64,000 bases of DNA from Anarhynchus alexandrinus. Taxonomy: Eukaryota; Chordata; Aves; Charadriiformes; Charadriidae. Under the pieces are notes generated by a model. It was not told where the DNA came from. It saw only the letters and a list, made by a program, of their open reading frames with translations, and did not search any database. Of the stretch, positions 48,555 to 60,196 are shown piece after piece. Location of the stretch: positions 1-64,000 of the forward strand of contig VUYV01000293.1 of NCBI GenBank assembly GCA_008711295.1. The letters are read 5' to 3'. Position numbers and translations under genes: made by a program. The stretch's first letter is position 1. Every line of letters starts with the position of its first letter.

Positions 48555-49975
48555 AAATCCCACCTAGTATATTCTTGGCTTGTCTGAAATTCTCTTTTTC
48601 AATTTTACCATAGCAAACACATTCATTTTTTTCAAGTTTCACTTTTACAGTTACAATATAGAAATGAAAGACTTTTTTTTTTTTTCCTTTTAAATATACC
48701 ACTAGGTAATCAGAACTACGTCTGCATAAAATTACCGAAATGTTCATATTCAGCAAAGAGGCCACAATTTTCACATGAACTCTGCGGAACAGGCTAAGAT
48801 AACTACTCTCCTTTTGACTTGTAATAAAAATCGTAACTCTGGAGTATTGTAGACACCAGAGTAACCAGTTCAGCTCATGTGCCAGTGCACAGTAGATTGG
48901 GGGCAGGGGGGGTGGAGTGTAGCCAGTAGTTTTAGTACATTAACATGGCCCTATCACAATAGCGGAGGGTTCTGTAGAGAGGATTTGACACAGAGAAAAT
49001 AAAGGGCTTCTGCTTCTGAGAAAAGGCTTCCTGCTCATGCATGTAGAAGGATTTCATTAATGAGTCATTCCATAAACAGCAGATGGTATGAAGAGTGTAA
49101 ACACATGAAGATACCCATGAAGCTAAGACAGAAGGTCAAGGACCCCGGTGGAGTAGCGCAAAGGCTAATAGAGCTAAAAGACAGCTAACCATCGCCTCAG
49201 CTGGTGTAAACCAGAGTAACTGTTGATAACAGCCAAGCTATCCTGATTTACCTACTCTGGGGATCCCCCTTAACTGCTGCTCCCTGAATGTCGGCCGTGC
49301 CTCTGCATCCCCTTTTCGGATATTCTGGATATCATCAGTTATGTTTTAGTAATTCACCAGCATGAGGTGTGCATTATGATCCACAGAGAAACGCTCTGTG
49401 AAACTGGAAAGTTTCCCCCGGGCTGGTTGTGCAAGAGCAAACCAAAAGAGCTAAAGACATGGAAAATGTTGGGTTCATAAGGGTCAGCAAAAAATGAAAG
49501 GGACAGGCCTTACGAGATTTTGTTTCCCACTGAGAAAAACAGGGATGTGACAGCATCTCAGTGACTGCACAGTAACTTTAAGATACCTAATCTAGCTGTA
49601 AATTACTCTGCTTTTGTACAGGTGGCAGTTTAGCCCTGAAGTTCACTGCAAGCTAATTTACCTTGCAGAGATTATCCTGCAGAGCTGCTGGTAAATGATT
49701 TTTTGCAGAAGTAGTAAGCTTTAAGCAGAAAGGTAACAAATACACTGCTGACAGTCATTCCGCACATCAGGACTATTATGGAGCATGTTCGTGAAGACAA
49801 AAAGAAAATAAATAAATAAAAAAAAAATCAGACGGAGATTGAAGTAAGTAGCTGAGCAGAGAGCTGAAGTAGTCCAGCAATACTGATATGTTAGACTGTT
49901 CGAACAATTTAAACAGTTTTTCATCTCCTTTTGTATTTGGTCAATAACTTTTCCCTTCTATATTTGATCAGCTAT

Positions 49976-49990
49976 GTTCAGTTCAGTTCA
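49976..49990. repeat. (GTTCA)3 pentanucleotide repeat
   Basis: Three perfect GTTCA units. Confidence 0.8.
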
Positions 49991-52155
49991 GTCTTATGGT
50001 AATGTCTTCTGGATAGTCAAATATATTATTTGCCATTATATCCAATCAGCTCTGGAGACAAAAATAGAAGAGAAGAGATAGAGAAAATATGCCTTTGGAG
50101 TTGTACAGAGCATGAAGTTGTACTAAACCATGGAGAGGTCCCAGGAGCACTATTGTGTTGTGGAAAGTTAGAGCCAGCCAGCAAAAATATTTGAACAGGG
50201 GAAAAAAGTGGTTAAATGACCAGGAGAGGAAAATGTTGAGGGTAACACAGTAAAGTCAAGCAGTAGATTATAGTAATAAGACCCATGTTGTTGCTATAAA
50301 ATGTGATTTTTATGTCTAATCGTATTACTTTTTACCGCAAAAGACAACTCGCTTGGGTGGCGTCCCTGGTTGCCATCCTATCCCTGCTGCTTCTTCCTCC
50401 CCGTCACCTTATCTCCAATGAGCCGATGTCCCTCTCGCACCTTCTGCAGTGTGAATTGCTCTGCAGGGGTGGGACATGCTCTTTCGCTACCACTGCTCAT
50501 AACCTACGTAGTGCAGCCAGTCTGGCAACCTCAGTAGATAAAAAGGACAAAACATGTTCAAGGCTAAAATTCAGCCTCATCTGCAGTTTGAGGTTGAACT
50601 AAGAGTTTAATTTGTGGCTGTGTTTTGTATTTATGGGTGGGTGGAACGCTGCTGTGCTGGAGAAAAATAGAACAGCAGTGGTCCAGAAATCTCCCTCCCC
50701 AAGGGCCCTTCTTGCAGTTTAGGAATGAAAGAAATGGGACAGCGATGGGACTGTGTAAAAGAATTCATCCTCAAGATTTCATAACTTAACTGGGCTGACA
50801 GCACAACAGGGCGAATCAACATTTAAGCTGCTTTGTAAAAAAAAAAAAAAATAAAATCTACTGAAGTAAAATTTCAGCCGTTTACTGCAATTTAGCAGAC
50901 TGCACTTCACTAAATCTGGGCAGTGCTGCTTCATAGGCTGCATACAGAAAGGGTATTTGAAAGGCCAGGCTTCAGCTTCTTGGTTGTAAAAATCAGAGAC
51001 GAAACAAGGATAAGGGCACTTGAATTGAGCAGCCTCATTACGAGTTTGATTTGGCATTTTTAATGTCCATGAAACACCACTGACTGAATTGTAATCGGTG
51101 TTGTGGGGTTTTTTTAAGTGTCTGAAAGTATGTAATGATATAACTTCCAAGAAAGACAGGACAGTGGAAAACAACCTCTCTCCAGTAAATGGTGTTGAAA
51201 TGCAGAGTAGGAAAGAAAGAAAGGGCATGATTGTGTTTCTGTGCTGAGCTAGTGCCTCCCTTGCACACAGAGAAGTGCCTCCTCAGGTAATACGGCATTT
51301 CTGTATAACGGCACCTCATTTTACAACATCCAAAGAGAATCATATACAGAGGCTGATTTTAGCATTTAAAAGCACACGAATTAGTAGATTCCCACTAGTG
51401 TTTACAATCCTTGAATGGATGAGGACATTGTGAGTGAAAAGATGCTTAAAATAAAGTTAAAAAGGTTGCTTTCACAGTGCCAGAATTGGCACAGGCCTGA
51501 CTTGGGTTAAGGATGTATTTAAATGCCAATCTGTAGAGTATTGTGTCAATGTATCCTCCCTTATTTCTCCCTTACACAATTCATTCAGTAGAGGTGCTTG
51601 AGGTAAAGATCCCCAGATTTGCACATTTAAGAAGTAAGAGCCGAGTGTTTTAAGTTGAGAGACTGTGAATCTGAATTTCCCCTTCAGAGCATAGGACAAG
51701 ACTTCTCCGTTTAAAGAAGTTTTTTGATTGATGTGACTGTATATTATTTAATTGTGGGTTTAGTCTTATGCTAAACAAATGATATGAACATGTTAATGCA
51801 ATTTTCATATGCGCATTCTCCTGATTTGTCTATGAACTTTGATGTACGTACATTAATACAAATGGTTTTTGAGACAGCTTTGCTTTTTTTCCCATGCGGA
51901 GTGCATGCATTCGTGTGCCAAACAGAGATGGAGAAGTAAATTCCTGCTGGAATTTCTCAAGCACCGCCTGTTCCCCCCATAACTCCCGTTCTAAATAACT
52001 ACAGTTTGCCGGTGGAAATCGCATGGAAGAAACAGAAAAGGTAAAATTTCAAGCTTGTCAATAAACCCAGTTAATAGACCTCAGAATTTATCCCTGAGGC
52101 CTAAATGCGCAGGCAACTACATTGCACAGAGGAACTGAAAAGGTTTTAAGTGCCC

Positions 52156-52177
52156 TATATATATATATATATATTTA
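52156..52177. repeat. (TA)n microsatellite
   Basis: About nine TA units followed by TATTTATAC. Confidence 0.85.
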
Positions 52178-53230
52178 TACACACTCGTCTTACATAACTC
52201 TCTTCTAAGTGTTCTGTTTTACTCCCTGAAGGATTTGGTAATCTTTTTTCTTCACATGCATTTCCTCTTCTTTGTAAAGATTTGAGGAATTGGTCAGGGA
52301 ACAGAACACTGCAAGGTGACTTAGGCAGCTGTTCATCCAGCTTGAGTTTTGACTATTCAGTGGGTGTTCGCACGGTCAGTAATTTGCATAAGAAACCTGT
52401 GGATATGAATATGTCTATAAAATTGTTCATTCAGCCAACACGAATAATGGGTTGCCTCAAAGTACAAATGGATGAAAATCAGTTCTGCGTAAAGCCCGAG
52501 CTTTAGAAAAAGGCTTAGGGTCAGATTCGAATAGTGCACAAGCCTCATATATAGTAAATCTCATCCAGATAAAAATATCCCGGTTGAATCTGACTAATAA
52601 TATTGCCAAGATCAGTATTATTAAATATTGAGTTTAGTCCTTCACTTGGACTAAGGTGGGAGTTGCGTTTGATGATTTACTATTTCGTGGGTGCTAGAAA
52701 GAACAGGAGGGTCAAGGGACAGTTCCTTTCTCTCTCATAAACTTCATAGTCTCCAGTCAGACCATACTTAACTTTAACAAATAATGATCTGGCAATCACG
52801 ATAAAGAAACTATCTTTGTGTCCAGAGGAAGAAAACTGTAAATAATATACATATATAATATACTGCATACTTCCTATAGAGAAAGATTTCCCTGAAGTCA
52901 ACCTGTAACTGGAATTTGAGATTGAAAACTTATTTGTGCATGTTGTTTACTTTATAAGTAAACAATTAATTCATCAAAGTGCCTTTTAAGCCCTGTGGCT
53001 CACAGATACAGGAGGCAGACACTTTTTCAACACCTGTCTCAGAAATTCTGTTGTACCACAGTCACACATAAGAAAAATAATAAAGTTTGTGATACTAGAT
53101 CTTCAAAGTTACAGTGGTATCACCATTCATAAACCTGAGGAACTCGAGGAACTTTGTAAAGCAAGCTCTCAGAAGTACTGAAAATCTTCTTTTTTTTTAG
53201 ACTGTGTTTTCTTTTTGTTCGTGGCAGTGG

Positions 53231-53261
<31 letters not shown>
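53231..53261. repeat. A31 homopolymer
   Basis: An uninterrupted run of 31 A, followed by GAAAAG. Length is likely polymorphic or imprecise. Confidence 0.85.
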
Positions 53262-53263
<2 letters not shown>

Positions 53264-56200
53264 AAAGTAGCTCATGGGTAAGACTTTCTGAAATGAATCC
53301 AAAACTCTTATTCTTTGGAAATAAAGAGATTTAAGCTTGACGTGGTACTGAATTGTGATCACAGAGTAGTAACATTTCAAAAGGGCAAAATATAACCTGA
53401 AAATAAATGGGTACAAGCAGGTAGTTAGAAGATTTCTCTGTGGCATCAGTGTTTATTCTCTTGTCCCAGTGGCATATGTGAGTGATATTTCACAGCCCAG
53501 AACATGCCAGTACAAGTTATTCCCTGATCAATGGCCTCTCACCATGACAACATTTATCACTCATCATGATTTTTGTTCCACATATTTGACTTTAAACTTT
53601 TCCATTCTTCTGTTGAAACAATAGAAATATCTTGTGGGCCAAGACTGTAAAAAGCATACTGTAGTTTGAGATTTAAAATTTTTCATCTGAAAGCATTGGT
53701 TTTTTACCAATCATATCCAAAAGCCAGGATTTCACTCCCAAAAAGCAATTTAAGAAACAGCAGCTGCAACATGTATGGCATTCCTTATCATTCTTTATAC
53801 CAAGATGAAACAAAGTATTTACTTCAACAATTTCAATTCAGTTAAGAATTTAGCTGAGCTTTTTATTTTTAAAGGGCATTTTTAAAGGACGCATATATTT
53901 TTTGAAGGATGCATAAAATTAGATACAGTCACTGACTGAAATGCAAACTTTATTCTTTTACCTTTTAAAACTTAGTGCAGTGATGGTCATATTTTGCTTC
54001 TTTCAAAGAACTCACAAATTTAAAAAAACTTACCGGGCAAATATGAATAATTCAATAGTACCATATAATTTTGGATCAAGTACTAAAAAACTAAACAATC
54101 ACATCAAGTGATTTGATATTCTTTGCTCAATGATAGTACTATATATTTGTGCAGAGTTACACTGTATTATAATTGTGAAATGCATTTTTTAGCAGACAAA
54201 ACATGAAGTGGCTTTGTATTTTAACCACAATCTTTCATTTCAACTTCTGATTCTCCTGGTGAGTTTTGCGAATTCTCTTCTTGGACCCTGAGGTAAAAAT
54301 TTCCCAGACCAAGAATTCTCCACTTGAGAAATGCAATGATGAACTCTTACATGAACTCTCCCACCTAAATTCTAAATTTTCACTGAATAATCTTGCTTAG
54401 CCCATGCATTTTTGTAGGGAAAGAATATGATACCATGCGACGAACAGAGGATAAGTGAAATTGCATCATAATACTATTACAATCTTGATGTTGCTCCATT
54501 GCCCTAGTTATTTCATAGGATCATCAAACCTTGCCTTTCTAACTTCTCTGGTGGAAGAGGAGATGACATCTGCTTTTGCAGGTCTCATTTTAAACTTTTT
54601 TGTTCACATCTCAGGGAAACAAAAGACAGTATATATGATTTTAAAAGGTGATTAAAAACAATAAAAAAAAAAGAACTTATTTTAATCTAATTATATACAG
54701 GATATTTCACTGGATATGTCACAAAATGCAGGGTGCCTGTGAGCAACTTCACATCCATTATTCTTCAGTGATTTACCTGCCATGGAAGAGATGATAAGTT
54801 CACACGGAGAAGGTGAGAAGTAAAAGCCATAAACTCTAAATGAAAACTTTGTAAGGCATAAAAAAAGATCCTTTTTCAATCAGTGAGCCTGTCTCATGAA
54901 GGTTGACTTTTATATGATGGATGAATGTGGACCACTACTCTTTACTTTAGTATACCCATGTCAGACTACCTCATACAGAGCAGTTTTCTTGATCAGTCCA
55001 CCTTATGGAGACAGATGTCTCCCCTTCTGGTTAGCAGTCTATATTTTGGTGCCAAACTGTGCAAGTTCTACTCCCAATATCTGAAGTAAGCAGTTGCCTG
55101 GTGACTGAAGTGTGAAATAAAGTGCCAGAAACATCTCATCCTGGTAAATATTTTTTCTTTGTTGAATTTTTTCTTGTTTATTTATTGAATTTGGAGTTGG
55201 GGGAAAAAAATGAGATCAATCATTTTCAGTGCTGGAATTTTTTAGAAAAATCACTTTTTTGCAATCCAGCATCCATAAAACAACATTTTCCTTTTCCAGT
55301 AGAAAACTGGAAATTATGAATGAAAGCATTGATAAGAATTTGGCTTGTGAAATTGGGACGGTCCTGTGATTCTCAATCCATTGGGTCTACCCATTGCCCA
55401 GTCTTCTGTCATCAGGTGGAATGAACAGTGCTGTTGCATCTGTGCTGCACCCTCTTTGCAAGAATTTCACTCCGTGGCTCAGGAACATGCTTTTATGCAA
55501 ATTATTTTGGCAATACTTAGCAGCCAAATTCTGACAAATTATAACAACTACAGGAGAAAAAGAAGGGATTATGAGGACAGAGACAGATACTTTGCTGAAC
55601 TCAGAGGTGCTATAGTTACCACACAGAATACTTTTGTTTTAAATCCTAGGGGCACCATTCCTCCCAACTAAGTCTGGATTATGGAATCTGCCTGCAGCCA
55701 AATGAAAGCTTGCTTTTAAGTCTGCAGATGCTGTGTGGCCACAGACTTTACAGTTAGTATATATCATTATAAAAACCAAAAAGCCTGTTGGCATGAAGCT
55801 GACTTGCTATGCATTTTGCTCATCTCTACCGCTGTACAAAACTTTGATTTACTTCCAAAAACATTGTTGCAAATTTTTTTTTCCTCAAAAAATTATCCTT
55901 CTGAATATGTGCAGCATTTAAAAAAATGAAGAATGTAGATATGTTAAAAAGAAAAAAAAATATTTCTATTGGTAATGTATTTTCTGCTCTACCCTCTCTG
56001 AGAGCTTTGTTGGACTGTTGAACTGGATTAGGTGACAACCTGGAAATTTCAGTTACATAATGAGTGCAGCACAACAAATTGCTGAGGGTCACTGGGAAAA
56101 TATTTCTTATTTTTTTAAATGGTGGTTTTAATCTCAAATACTCTTAAGAAGGAATCTGCTAGAACCATCACTAGTTACTGAACCATTTTTTGATTTGTTA

Positions 56201-57318
56201 ACATCCCTACAAGAGTTCAAAGAGAAGGTCAAATACACAGTAACTACAGGTCACTGCAATTTTTCTGAGAGTGATGCACAAAGAGGTACACTTAAGGAAA
56301 GAAAGGAAAAAGAAGAAAGTCTGGAGCTGAGCAGGAAATACTTGTTTCTGTCCTAGGGGTATTTTTGAAATTTTGAATGTTATTTCCTGTCATGGATTGG
56401 AGCAAAAAGTCAATAGCTCTTTCTTTTTTTTTTTTTGAATCCTAGAATCAGAAAGTTGATGAGGGTCAAACACTCTCTACATATTGTATGTATATTTGTG
56501 TGTGTGTGTGCACAGGTATACATACGTACTACATTATTTTCCTCTGGTTGCAACAAGACCTTGGCATCACTGCAGGCTCCTGAACAGAGAGCCGTGCAGC
56601 AAACACAAGGAAGAAAGGGGCAGGGTGACGTGGCAGAGCTGCTGTAAGAGGAAAGAAGATGCTTTAGGGCCAGGAGGGTGGTCTCAGATGCTGTCTATAG
56701 GAAGTGGAGGTCTGGGTCCTTTTGAGAGCAGCTTGGTGTAGGAATCTGACCAGATTTTGGGTATATGACCCGAAAGAAGTTCCCTTCTGATCCCCTCTTG
56801 TGTATCAGAGGGACAGTTGTCTTATTAAACAATAATTATTTGGTGAAAGAAAATCTGTAATCCCTCAGCTTTCTTTAATACTACAATAATATTAAAATTA
56901 TACCTTGGCAAAAGGCATTTAAATGCATATGGCAGAATTAGTGAAAAGGGTTGATTTGATACAAAACAGCATTGAAAAGAATCCAAAATAAAATATGTAT
57001 TATTTCACGTGAACTTGCTATTGCTAATCTATCTATCATAGCTTATTAGAGGCACTTTGATGATTATCCACTGAGGAAGAATCCGGGTATGCCAAACAAG
57101 GTAAGCAAGCTCCATGCTCAAGACAAAAGAATTGGCACAGTTGGGAAAAGCTGAGACATGGCATGAAATAATAAAATAACAAGAATAAGTCAGTGTCGTG
57201 GTTTAAGCCCAGCTGGCAACTGGGACCACGCAGCCACTCGCTCGCTCACCCACAGTCGGGTGGGGGAGAGAATCAGAAGGGCAAAAGTGAGAAAAGTGAT
57301 GGGTTAAGATAAAGACAG

Positions 57319-57324
57319 TTTAAT
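57319..57324 (-). promoter_or_regulatory. LTR polyadenylation signal
   Basis: ATTAAA on the minus strand, equivalent to 5071-5076 in the sister LTR. Confidence 0.65.
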
Positions 57325-57507
57325 AAGCAAAGCAAAAGCCGGGCATGCAAGCAAAGGAAAACATGGAATTCATTCACTGCTTCCCATGGGCAGACGGGTG
57401 TTCAGCCATCCCCAGGAAAGCAGGGCTCCATCACACAAAACGGTTACTTAGGAAGATAAACGCCATCACTCTGAATGTCCCCCCCCCCTTCCTTCTTCTT
57501 CCCCCAG

Positions 57508-57514
57508 CTTTATA
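57508..57514 (-). promoter_or_regulatory. LTR TATA box
   Basis: TATAAAG on the minus strand, about 10 bp downstream of the CRE in element orientation. Confidence 0.65.
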
Positions 57515-57524
57515 TTGCTGAGCA

Positions 57525-57532
57525 TGACGTCA
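57525..57532 (-). promoter_or_regulatory. perfect cAMP-response element in LTR U3
   Basis: The palindrome TGACGTCA, the consensus site for CREB/ATF factors, located next to the LTR TATA box. The corresponding site in 4643-5204 is altered. Confidence 0.6.
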
Positions 57533-57791
57533 CATGGCATGGAATAGACCTTTGGTCATTTGGGGTCAGCTGTCCCGGCTGTGTCCCCTTCCAGCTCCTT
57601 GTGCCCTCCCAGCCTGCTCATTGTTGGGGCAGTGTGAGGAGCAGAAAAGGCCTTGACGCTGTGTAAGCACTGCTCAGCAGTAACTAAAACATCCCTGTGT
57701 TATCAACACTGCTTTCAGCACAAATCCAAAATATAGCCCCATACCAGCTACTGGGAAGAAAATTAACTCTATCCCAGACAAAACCAGCACA

Positions 57792-58364
57792 GCCATCATG
57801 AAAATGTGTTACAGGATGAAGTCGAAGATTTCCCAGAGATCCAATCTTAAAGGAGTTCCAAAAATGAAGGATTGAATTTTTCAGAATTACCCAGTATGCA
57901 ATGTTTATTGTTCTTGGAATTATCAACCAAGAAGCTCACTACTATGATATAATTAAAGAACCAATAGAGGAAAATATTTTTCAGGAGCAAGACTGCTTGA
58001 TAAAAGGCAAGTCTCTACTAAAAAGATGAGGAAAACATCAACAGCCACAGTGAAATTCCAAAAGTTCAGTGGGTCCTGTGAAACAAAATGTTCTTGCTTC
58101 AAGCCTAGGGGAAGAAAAGATCTATCATCTTGATAACCATGCCTATGCCTGGTGGCATTTCCAGGAAATGATACAGCTTGAAGAGAAACTATTTCAACAC
58201 TTATCCATCATATTGTTAAAAGCCAAAATTTCCATATGCTTTTTTTTCACCTTTCTCCCTCCCATTTTTTTCCTCTTCTATGTTTCCTCTGCATTTTGTT
58301 TCTTCACATTCAGTTATTTCTCATTGTTTCTCTTTCTCTCTTTTCTTCTTTCTATCTCTATCTC
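57792..58364. other. unannotated spacer ending in a pyrimidine-rich tract
   Basis: The first 450 bp show nothing recognisable. 58239-58364 is strongly C/T-rich and abuts the next LTR. Confidence 0.5.
58239..58364. repeat. polypyrimidine (CT-rich) tract
   Basis: T- and C-rich with TTTCTC, TTCTTC and TATCTC units. Its last five bases, atctc (58360-58364), form the left target duplication of the LTR at 58365. Confidence 0.8.
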
Positions 58365-58993
58365 TGTTATTGTTTGAGAAACCAATAACAATTTATCATC
58401 ATTTAGACAATCATTCTATCACCCGATGACCTCTCCCCCTCCGGGAAAGGAAACCTGGGAGTTGAAATATAAACAGATTTAATAGAATAAGCTTAGATAA
58501 TTAACATTAATAACACTAAAGAACCAACATTGATCCCAATACCAATATAAAATATATGAGGATTACACTCAGCCCATTCTATCAGTAGGAGCTGTGCACT
58601 CCCAGCAGGGGACAGTACATGTGGGACACTGCAAGTGCTGAGGCTTTGGGAGGAAGGGAAGGGCTCAGGGCTCCGGCACAGGGGCAAGGAGTTCTCGGGA
58701 TGGCAGCCATCAAGGGAGAGAGAGAACTCCTCAGCAAACTTTCTAATTTATATTGAATGTGACTTTCATGGTATGAAATAATGCTGTTGGCCAGCCTGGG
58801 GCAAGTGCCCGGGTCTCGCTCCTCCTCATCCCTGCACCTGGCGAGCTCGAAAACACTGAGACCTTGAGACCCACATGCCATAGCTGGCTATAAAGTCAAT
58901 ATTTTCACAAATTCAGACACTAGAGTCTTCTAGGAGTGCAGTTTTCCCAAGTACTAGAAGAGAAATGAGTCCTGTGTCACTCAAACCAGGACA
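58365..58993 (-). mobile_element. solo LTR of a third type with perfect 5-bp target duplication
   Basis: A 629-bp element on the minus strand. In element orientation it starts TGTCCTGGTTTGAGTGACAC and ends TTTCTCAAACAATAACA. The plus-strand ends are TG (58365-58366) and CA (58992-58993), flanked by identical atctc at 58360-58364 and 58994-58998. ATTAAA lies at 58478-58483 on the element strand, about 115 bp before its 3' end. The first 13 bases match the LTR at 17838-18579 but the body does not obviously align, so I treat it as a separate or strongly diverged family. The target length suggests an ERVL-like integrase; that is inference. Confidence 0.85.
58478..58483 (-). promoter_or_regulatory. 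LTR polyadenylation signal
   Basis: ATTAAA on the minus strand in the 3' part of the LTR. No clear TATA box was identified upstream. Confidence 0.5.
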
Positions 58994-58998
58994 ATCTC

Positions 58999-59910
58999 TT
59001 TAGAATAGGTCATACAAAGACAGGTATTACCCAATTAATGAACTCCACACACATTACATTGTCTGATACAAACTGGAATGAGAATACTACACAAGTACTA
59101 TAAAGGTTTAACGTAAACTCTGTAATTGTTTTGCACACTTTTTTTTTTTTCAAGGAAGGGGGACTTTATATTTTATGTATGTACACATGTTTCAACATGC
59201 TTACATATATTTATTTATTAAAAAAAAACCTATTTTTTTTCAGGCTGCTAATTCCTCAGATTGTGAGGCAAATCTAATAATCCCTCAATTGGCAATAGAA
59301 TTAATCAGATCAACTTTATGAAAAGAAAAATAAACTCATGGTTTTCTAAATTGAAGTACAAGTCACAAGTTAATTTTGGGGTTGCTTAAATACCTCAGTT
59401 TTATACTGGTTTTGTTATGAGTTTTTTTTCTTTTGTTCTTTGGAGAAAAAGTCTTGCTCATCAACAAAATAAGACAAGCTAAATACTGTTTAAACTCCCA
59501 GGAGATGAGATTTTTTTCCAAGTCTCTTAATTATCCAGACATTCTTGCAGCCATGAATGCGGTTCTTAAGCCAAACAAAAGTCTAGAATCAAAATAGCAT
59601 GAGAACTGTACAGTCTCTTTAAGCATTGGTTGATGGTCTTTTCAAGCTTCATACTTTGTGAAGATTAGGAACATACCGCCTGACTTACAGGCCAATTTTA
59701 ATGGCCTGTTTTGCAGGTAGCAAGGCTTGTTATTTAACCATTCAGTTCCTCACATCACTCAAGGAACCTACAAGTTTTTCACAAAAAAAAAAGAACATCT
59801 TTGTCTCTCCCAGTGTCTGCCTGTCTGATTATCAAGTTACTCGACATGCCTTAGTTTTAGCTTGCTTTTTAGTAATAAAGCTCAAAGAGTGATTGAATGA
59901 AGAAGAAACT
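58999..59910. other. unannotated AT-rich sequence
   Basis: No gene or repeat recognised other than A- and T-runs. Confidence 0.45.
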
Positions 59911-60196
59911 TAGGGCATGTAGTGATAGGACGAGGGGGAATGGCTTCAAACTGGAAGAGGGCAGGTTTAGATTGAACATTAGGAAGAAGTTTTTCACTTT
60001 GAGGGTGGTAAGGCACTGGCACAGGTTGCCCCGAGAGGTTGTTGAGGCCCCATCCCTGGAGGTGTTGAAGGCCAGGCTGGACGTGGCCTTGGGCAGCCTG
60101 GTCTGGTGGGAGGTGTCCCTGCCTATGGCAGGGGGGTTGGAACTCGATGATCTTCAAGGTCCCTTTCAACCTAAACCATTCTATGATTCTATGATT
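59911..60196 (+). mobile_element. CR1 LINE 3' fragment of the young local subfamily (286 bp)
   Basis: Starts at TAGGGCATGTAGTGATAGG and runs to TTCTATGATTCTATGATT. The reading frame is open from the truncation point through [20 protein letters not shown] to the subfamily 3' end. By eye it differs from the copy at 62314-62662 at about 7 positions over 285 bp. Confidence 0.94.

Larger units (their letters stand above)
48555..57193. other. unannotated sequence, AT-rich, with simple repeats
   Basis: Holds (GTTCA)3 at 49976-49990, (TA)n at 52156-52177 and a 31-base A homopolymer at 53231-53261. No CR1 or LTR recognised. 50340-50560 is somewhat richer in GC with a 99-codon frame (50303-50602) of no recognised family. 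Confidence 0.45.
57194..57791 (-). mobile_element. solo LTR, same family as 4643-5204, minus strand
   Basis: A 598-bp minus-strand LTR. In element orientation it starts TGTGCTGGTTTTGTCTGGGA and ends GGGCTTAAACCACGACA. It shares with the 4643-5204 copy the U3 block (GACAGCTGACCCCAAATGAC, CCAAAGG, ATTCCATGCCATG), the TATA box, ATTAAA and the segment GAGCCCTGCTTTCCTGGGGA. A perfect CRE (TGACGTCA, 57525-57532) lies just upstream of TATA. Flanking pentamers are gtcag (57189-57193) and gccat (57792-57796), not identical, so the target duplication is degraded. No internal retroviral genes are present. Confidence 0.9.

Noticed and set aside
48898..48915. G-rich stretch as a possible G-quadruplex
   Set aside because: Too few separate G-runs of three or more for a convincing four-tract motif.
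53231..53261. A31 run as the tail of a processed pseudogene
   Set aside because: Neither side shows a coding remnant or a matching target-site duplication; treated as a homopolymer.
57194..58993. Two neighbouring minus-strand LTRs as the paired LTRs of one provirus
   Set aside because: Their sequences are of different types, the 573-bp spacer has no retroviral content, and the second has its own target duplication.
59882..60169. 95-99 codon frames antisense to CR1 copies (also near 42678, 48230 and 62337)
   Set aside because: These are antisense shadows of the CR1 ORF2 C-terminus, repeated because the element is repeated.
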